Of a stretch of 64,000 nucleotides of DNA, positions 60,494 to 64,000 are shown piece by piece. Where the stretch lies: assembly GCF_018617855.1 (NCBI RefSeq), contig NZ_JACSKY010000002.1, positions 1 through 64,000 of the forward strand, read 5' to 3'. The notes under the pieces were generated by a model that did not search any database, had not been told where the DNA came from, and saw only the letters and a list, made by a program, of their open reading frames with translations. A program made the translations under genes and the position numbers. The DNA is from Exiguobacterium qingdaonense (lineage in GTDB: Bacteria > Bacillota > Bacilli > Exiguobacteriales > Exiguobacteriaceae). Position 1 is the first letter of the stretch. Each line of letters begins with the position of its first letter.

Positions 60494-61003
60494 ATGATGA
60501 AAAAAGCATGGGCAAGCCTGCTTGCAGTAATCTTCATTCTAACAATCGCACCAACGAGTACTTCGGCGAACGAGGCATTCTTAGACGCGCTCGAAGAGGA
60601 CTTGAAAGCGACACATTACGATTATAAAGAAGGAACAGCTGAAATTGTGAAAGAGGAGACGCTTCGCCATTCGAATGGGAATGAGATCATTGCGGCTGTC
60701 GTAGAACTCGATACGGTCCGTGATGGAATCTTCATCACACGAAAAACGGAGTTTCATTACTTTGATGCGACGGACAACAAAATCATCTCGTCAGCAGACC
60801 TCGTAGAAGTTGAAGGAGCAGCTGAGTTCGCGGATGCGAACATCGATATGCTCGGTCAAAAAGTTGTCTATTGGTTGCCGGTCTTGGTATTGCTTCTCTT
60901 GATTGCGGTCCCAGCACTTATTTTGTTCTTTGTCGTACCACGTTTCTATTCGACAACTTCATATATGAACGCTGTATATGAAAAGAATGACAACCCACGT
61001 TAA
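60494..61003 (+). CDS. Secreted or type I membrane protein of unknown function, 169 aa
   Basis: A signal peptide (KKAWASLLAVIFILTIA, cleavage likely after STSA) is followed by a short extracellular domain of about 100 residues. One C-terminal helix (VVYWLPVLVLLLLIAVPALILFFVVP) and a short polar tail complete it, so it should be a bitopic membrane protein with an outside N-domain. AGGGGG favours ATG 60494 (9 nt) over ATG 60488 or the upstream codons. No family recognised. Its terminator is the one duplicated by repeat copy C. Confidence 0.7.
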   Translation: MMKKAWASLLAVIFILTIAPTSTSANEAFLDALEEDLKATHYDYKEGTAEIVKEETLRHSNGNEIIAAVVELDTVRDGIFITRKTEFHYFDATDNKIISSADLVEVEGAAEFADANIDMLGQKVVYWLPVLVLLLLIAVPALILFFVVPRFYSTTSYMNAVYEKNDNPR

Positions 61004-61011
61004 CGTAAATG

Positions 61012-61034
61012 CATCCCGTTCCATGAACGGGATG
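61012..61034 (+). terminator. Left flanking hairpin of repeat copy C
   Basis: CATCCCGTTC and GAACGGGATG enclose CAT. It is identical over all 23 bp to 61449-61471. It follows the membrane-protein stop codon but has lost its T-tract to the inserted repeat. Confidence 0.85.
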
Positions 61035-61035
61035 T

Positions 61036-61447
61036 AGCTTGTTGACTAACATGAATACTATCGCTCGCCTTTCCGGCGCCCACGCTTTCCGCAGGCAATC
61101 CCGGAGCCGCATCGCGACCTAGGTCGCTGCTGGGTCTCCGTCGGATTGCAATTCTGCAGGAGTCAGGGCGCCGTCGGGCGAGCAACGTAAACGGTCGTCA
61201 CTTGGCGGCCGTTTGTCTTTTTCTGATGCCTCGACGGTTAAAGAAAAAATCGGTACATACTTTTGATTGGTCCAAAAGGAGGAACTCGTTATGCACTGCA
61301 TAAAATATGAAGAGACTGGCCAACCTGTTAGCTAGAGAGGACCATCTACTTAGCATTTCCTTTTTTAGGGCAGAACGCCTCAAGTGATCGAAACCTCAAA
61401 AAAAGACGAACCAAATCGCATCTTGCGATCTGGTTCGTCAACAGCCT
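61036..61447 (+). repeat. Structured repeat element, copy C (complete, 412 bp)
   Basis: Same family and orientation as copy B. Left end AGCTTGTTGACTAAC, right end GGTTCGTCAACAGCCT. The long hairpin with the central 14-bp palindrome, the second hairpin AAACGGTCGTC / GGCGGCCGTTT followed by TCTTTTT, and the closing hairpin GACGAACC-AATCGCA facing TGCGAT-GGTTCGTC are all kept. The interior (about 61225-61410) has diverged strongly from copy B and is about 40 bp longer. No coding capacity beyond frames forced by the palindromes. Confidence 0.9.
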
Positions 61448-61448
61448 A

Positions 61449-61477
61449 CATCCCGTTCCATGAACGGGATGCTTTTT
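61449..61477 (+). terminator. Right flanking hairpin of repeat copy C with T-tract
   Basis: A second, identical 23-bp copy of the 61012-61034 hairpin, followed by CTTTTT. It presumably ends plus-strand transcripts that cross the repeat, and abuts the dhaM stop codon. Confidence 0.88.
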
Positions 61478-61841
61478 ATTGCTCGTTCAGTTGATTGACG
61501 ATGTCAGATAGTGACATGTCGTTGCCCGAAGAGACTGACGCGATAAAGGCACTCTCGACAATCGGCCCGTCGAAGAACGCGACTTTTTTGTCACCTTCGT
61601 ACATGTCGATCGCGAGTTCCGCATTCATCGTCGCCGAGCCGATATCACTGAGGAGGAGTGCTTCTCCTTCAACGTGATCGAGTGCCGTTAAGATACGGTT
61701 GACATCTGTTCCGATGGCGCCATCCTCAAGACCGCCAGCTAGGTGAATGGGAACGGACGGTGCCATTTCCTTCATCAAGTCTTGGATTCCTTCTGCAATT
61801 TTTGCACTGTGCGAGACGATAACCAGTTCAACGATTTTAAT
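61476..61841 (-). CDS. dhaM: PTS-dependent dihydroxyacetone kinase, phosphotransfer subunit DhaM, 121 aa
   Basis: Transfers phosphate from HPr to ADP bound in DhaL. The catalytic His of the family is in VIVSHSAKIAEGIQDL at the extreme N-terminus; GGLEDGAIGTDVNRI and LLSDIGSATMNAEL complete the EIIA-mannose-like fold. The first ATG in this frame lies after that histidine and would remove it. The only start region compatible with a whole protein is ATT 61841 or ATC 61835, just after AAGGAGG. The dhaL stop overlaps ATT by one base. Downstream gene of dhaKLM. Confidence 0.85.
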   Translation of the reverse strand: MKIVELVIVSHSAKIAEGIQDLMKEMAPSVPIHLAGGLEDGAIGTDVNRILTALDHVEGEALLLSDIGSATMNAELAIDMYEGDKKVAFFDGPIVESAFIASVSSGNDMSLSDIVNQLNEQ

Positions 61842-62427
61842 CGACCTCCTTCATGATGGCCGCCAATAAGATTGAGCTAGAGAGAGCCCCCGGGTCAATC
61901 GTTCCGCGTGAGTTCTCTCCGAAATAAGAGGCCCTTCCTTTTGTCGCTACCATGTCTTCAGTCTTTTGAACTAGCTCTTCCAACTGTTGTTTATAATCGT
62001 CACCTTGGTTTACGTGCTCAAGGAACGGGTCCCATACGTCGACCATCGTTTTTTGACCGGCCTCCGATTTTCCTCGTGCTTTAATCGAAGCCGCACCTTC
62101 TTGCAATGCCTCTTTGAGCAGGTTGAAATCTGCTTCGGTCTCATCACCAAACTTCGTAGCCATCTTTACGAAGGCGGAACCATATAATGGACCGGCTGCA
62201 CCGCCCACTTTCGACATGAGGGTCATCCCGATTTTTTTACTTAACGCTCCAAGTGATTCATACTCGTCATCCAAGATGGAAGAGACCGCATCAAATCCAC
62301 GAGACATATTGATTCCATGATCTCCGTCACCGATGGCCCGATCTAAATCGGTCAACGTGTCTTTCTGCTCTTCGATACCAACTTGTGCATCACGTAACGC
62401 CTGCTTCATCCGATCAATCGTCAACAT
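61837..62427 (-). CDS. dhaL: Dihydroxyacetone kinase ADP-binding subunit DhaL, 196 aa
   Basis: Binds ADP/ATP and phosphorylates dihydroxyacetone held by DhaK. The nucleotide- and magnesium-binding segment is LDRAIGDGDHGINMSRGF, with the family GGAAGPLYGSAF and GKSEAGQKTMVDVWDP. The C-terminal RASYFGENSRGTIDPGALSS is characteristic. GAGGTG 8 nt before the ATG. It sits between dhaK and dhaM in one operon. Confidence 0.95.
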   Translation of the reverse strand: MLTIDRMKQALRDAQVGIEEQKDTLTDLDRAIGDGDHGINMSRGFDAVSSILDDEYESLGALSKKIGMTLMSKVGGAAGPLYGSAFVKMATKFGDETEADFNLLKEALQEGAASIKARGKSEAGQKTMVDVWDPFLEHVNQGDDYKQQLEELVQKTEDMVATKGRASYFGENSRGTIDPGALSSSILLAAIMKEVD

Positions 62428-62446
62428 AAACCAAACACCTCATTCA

Positions 62447-63424
62447 TCAAATTTTAAATCCGAGTGCTGCCGATGGGGCATCTAGATACGTCGTCATTTC
62501 ATCATCGAGCGGTAATAGGGTGATGGAGAACCCATGCATCTCAAGGGACGTCATATAGTTACCGACATATTTACGTTTTAACGTATATCCGGCGGCCTCC
62601 AGTTTTTCGGCGACGAAATGATATGTCACGTACAGTTCTGACAACGGCGTACCACCCATTCCGTTTACCATGACAGCTACTTCGCCTGGGTCGACTTCTT
62701 TCTTCAAATGACTGAGAAGGTCATCGACGATTTGGTCGACATCGCCCGTCGGTTTGCGCTCGACACCACGCTCCCCGTGAATCCCGATTCCGATTTCCAT
62801 CTCTTCCTCATTTAGGTCGAAACCAGGTTTTCCGCTAACCGGCATGTAACACGGTTCTACAGCCATCCCCATAGAGCGCACGTGAGATGCCACTTTTTCT
62901 GCGATCGACTTGACTTCTTCGAGTGATTTGCCGCTCGCTGCGGCAGCGCCGGCAATCTTATGAACGAATACCGTGCCAGCTACCCCTCGGCGGTCTTCTT
63001 TGTTCGAGATAGCGACATCATCTGCGACGACGACATGGTCCACTTTGATCCCGTCCCCTTCGGCAAGTTCCGCAGCTAACTCAAAGTTCATGACATCCCC
63101 CGAATAATTTTTGACGACCAGCAAAACGCCATTTCCACCATCGGCCGCCTTGATTCCTTCAAGCACCATATCCGGGGTAGGGGATGTAAACACTTCCCCG
63201 CAAACTGCGGCATCGAGCATGCCATCTCCGACAAAACCGGCATGTGCTGGCTCGTGACCGCTACCGCCGCCCGAGACGAGTCCGACCTTGCCAGACTTTG
63301 CCCCGTCAGCCCGACAGATGACATTCACCCCATCGACACGACCGTACAATTCAGGATGGGCATGGACCATTCCTTCAACCATTTGCGAGACGAGTTCACT
63401 TGCTTCACCGATTAGCTTCTTCAC
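62447..63424 (-). CDS. dhaK: Dihydroxyacetone kinase substrate-binding subunit DhaK, 325 aa
   Basis: Holds dihydroxyacetone covalently on a histidine. VGLVSGGGSGHEPAHAGFVG is the conserved N-terminal substrate loop, and the covalent-binding His is in IGIGIHGERGVERKP. VMVNGMGGTPLSELY and SITLLPLDDEM complete the family pattern. It starts at GTG 63424 after AAGGAGTG. The operon depends on PEP through PtsI and HPr, linking it to the PTS genes at 4.4-12 kb. No glycerol uptake or DhaR/DhaQ regulator gene is next to it. Confidence 0.95.
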   Translation of the reverse strand: MKKLIGEASELVSQMVEGMVHAHPELYGRVDGVNVICRADGAKSGKVGLVSGGGSGHEPAHAGFVGDGMLDAAVCGEVFTSPTPDMVLEGIKAADGGNGVLLVVKNYSGDVMNFELAAELAEGDGIKVDHVVVADDVAISNKEDRRGVAGTVFVHKIAGAAAASGKSLEEVKSIAEKVASHVRSMGMAVEPCYMPVSGKPGFDLNEEEMEIGIGIHGERGVERKPTGDVDQIVDDLLSHLKKEVDPGEVAVMVNGMGGTPLSELYVTYHFVAEKLEAAGYTLKRKYVGNYMTSLEMHGFSITLLPLDDEMTTYLDAPSAALGFKI

Positions 63425-63493
63425 GCGAGATCACTCCTTTTCAATTTGAAAACTACCAATAACAATTTTCCACTATTTCATCGGAGTTAAACA

Positions 63494-63522
63494 AAAAAAC
63501 CGACGAATCATTCGTCGGTTTC
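63494..63522 (-). terminator. Terminator of the PepSY protein gene
   Basis: AAACCGACGAAT pairs with ATTCGTCGGTTT; the T-tract follows on the minus strand. Confidence 0.92.
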
Positions 63523-63525
63523 GTG

Positions 63526-63828
63526 TCATGCATATTCGAGTAGAGCACCAGTCTCGGAGTCGACTGTAAACTCGTATGTTTTCTCTTCATCGTTCTCAAG
63601 AACCGAGATTCCACCTTTATACACATCATATTCACGCCCATCATATGTGTAAATCTCAGGTGATGCAGAAATCCATGCCCCTTGGACATGTCCTTTGGCT
63701 GAGAAAGCACGTTTCGTATACTCCAACGCGTTCTCTGCCGATAAGCTACGTTCATCTAATGCTTTTTTCGTCATAAGTGCGGCAATGACGGCAACCCCGA
63801 TTCCAATAAACCAATACCTTTTTTTCAT
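63526..63828 (-). CDS. PepSY-domain small membrane protein (YtzB-like), 100 aa
   Basis: An N-terminal signal anchor (RYWFIGIGVAVIAALMT, residues 4-20) is followed by a PepSY-like domain: ENALEYTKRAFSAKGHVQ, then YDVYKGGISV and YEFTVDSETGALLEY. Such domains are thought to restrain proteases outside the membrane. GGGGAGG 8 nt before ATG 63828 fixes the start. B. subtilis ytzB encodes a similar protein next to ytoP, consistent with the partial divergent gene at the window end. Confidence 0.72.
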   Translation of the reverse strand: MKKRYWFIGIGVAVIAALMTKKALDERSLSAENALEYTKRAFSAKGHVQGAWISASPEIYTYDGREYDVYKGGISVLENDEEKTYEFTVDSETGALLEYA

Positions 63829-63964
63829 ATGACTACCTCCCCTTGAACTATGGCTATCATGTACATCGTACCAAAACCTGTACCCGAATGGAATGAAAAG
63901 CATTCGCATCCTGTCAAAACTTTTGTATATAATGAGACAAGAACAGTTAGAAAGGATGATGAGA

Positions 63965-64000
63965 GATGAATCAAAAGACGAGGGATTTATTCAAGACGTT
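63965..64000 (+). CDS. Start of a coding gene cut by the window end (12 codons seen)
   Basis: ATG 63965 is preceded by AAAGGATG and opens MNQKTRDLFKT. The visible part is too short to assign. By gene order (divergent from a ytzB-like gene) a YtoP-type M42 aminopeptidase is possible, but this is a guess. Confidence 0.45.

Noticed and set aside
61036-61447. The repeat as a group II (class C) intron, which also insert next to terminators.
   Set aside because: There is no GUGYG-type 5' end, no recognisable domain V, no reverse transcriptase, and introns do not duplicate the target hairpin.

Overview
The window is ordinary low-GC Gram-positive (Bacillales) chromosome at moderate GC. Gene order repeatedly matches the yum/yui, yug and ytm-ytq-ytl-ytx neighbourhoods of Bacillus subtilis. 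It carries a GlcT-controlled glucose PTS, a T-box before leuS and an S-box before metK, and no sporulation operon is seen. The best guess is Exiguobacterium or a close relative; this rests on gene order and base composition remembered from that group, not on a database search. No rRNA, tRNA, prophage, transposase or CRISPR array is visible.

Layout. 1-4.3 kb: end of a repeated element, a small unknown gene, an SDR oxidoreductase, ferredoxin-NADP reductase (yumC), type II NADH dehydrogenase and yuiB. 4.4-12 kb: sugar uptake, with glcT, its RAT/terminator switch, an EIICB glucose permease, an EIICBA paralogue, an aldo/keto reductase and ptsI without ptsH. 12-18.5 kb: leucyl aminopeptidase, a DUF429 protein, an AI-2E-type membrane protein, a tandem MazG-like protein and a six-SH3 cell-wall amidase. 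18.5-23 kb: a second full copy of the repeat and a class I ribonucleotide reductase operon whose middle gene is a flavodoxin. 23-32 kb: a yugE-nfuN-GT2-lrp-aminotransferase operon, an orphan siderophore-type N-hydroxylase, yugI, a dehydrogenase of the Gfo/Idh/MocA family, butanol dehydrogenase and pgi. 32-45 kb: ytkD, ytmA-like, pckA, metK, a YtxH stress protein, tRNA-modification genes ytqB/ytqA, an MFS exporter and leuS. 45-56 kb: NTP pyrophosphohydrolase, two AT-rich accessory genes (a DUF2268 lipoprotein and a DUF3885 protein), ytfP, a MurJ-type flippase, rsuA, ytzE, pepV, an MFS transporter and thpR. 56-64 kb: a NERD-like protein, pullulanase, ytmP, trmB, a third copy of the repeat, the PTS-dependent dihydroxyacetone kinase operon dhaKLM and a PepSY protein.

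How the genes work together. PtsI phosphorylates HPr (encoded elsewhere), which feeds the two glucose permeases and DhaM. Pgi, PckA, pullulanase and the butanol dehydrogenase serve central carbon flow and NADH disposal, together with Ndh. YtqA and YtqB act in one tRNA wobble-uridine pathway.

The most unusual feature is a family of about 370-410 bp structured repeats (1-87, 18544-18916, 61036-61447). Their ends, AGGCTGTTGAC and its complement, abut transcription-terminator hairpins. In both complete copies the same host hairpin is present on both sides of the element, so insertion appears to have duplicated a whole terminator stem-loop. Other points worth checking are a CydS-like 37-residue membrane peptide at 59491-59604, non-ATG starts in dhaM and a lipoprotein gene, and several small unannotated ORFs.
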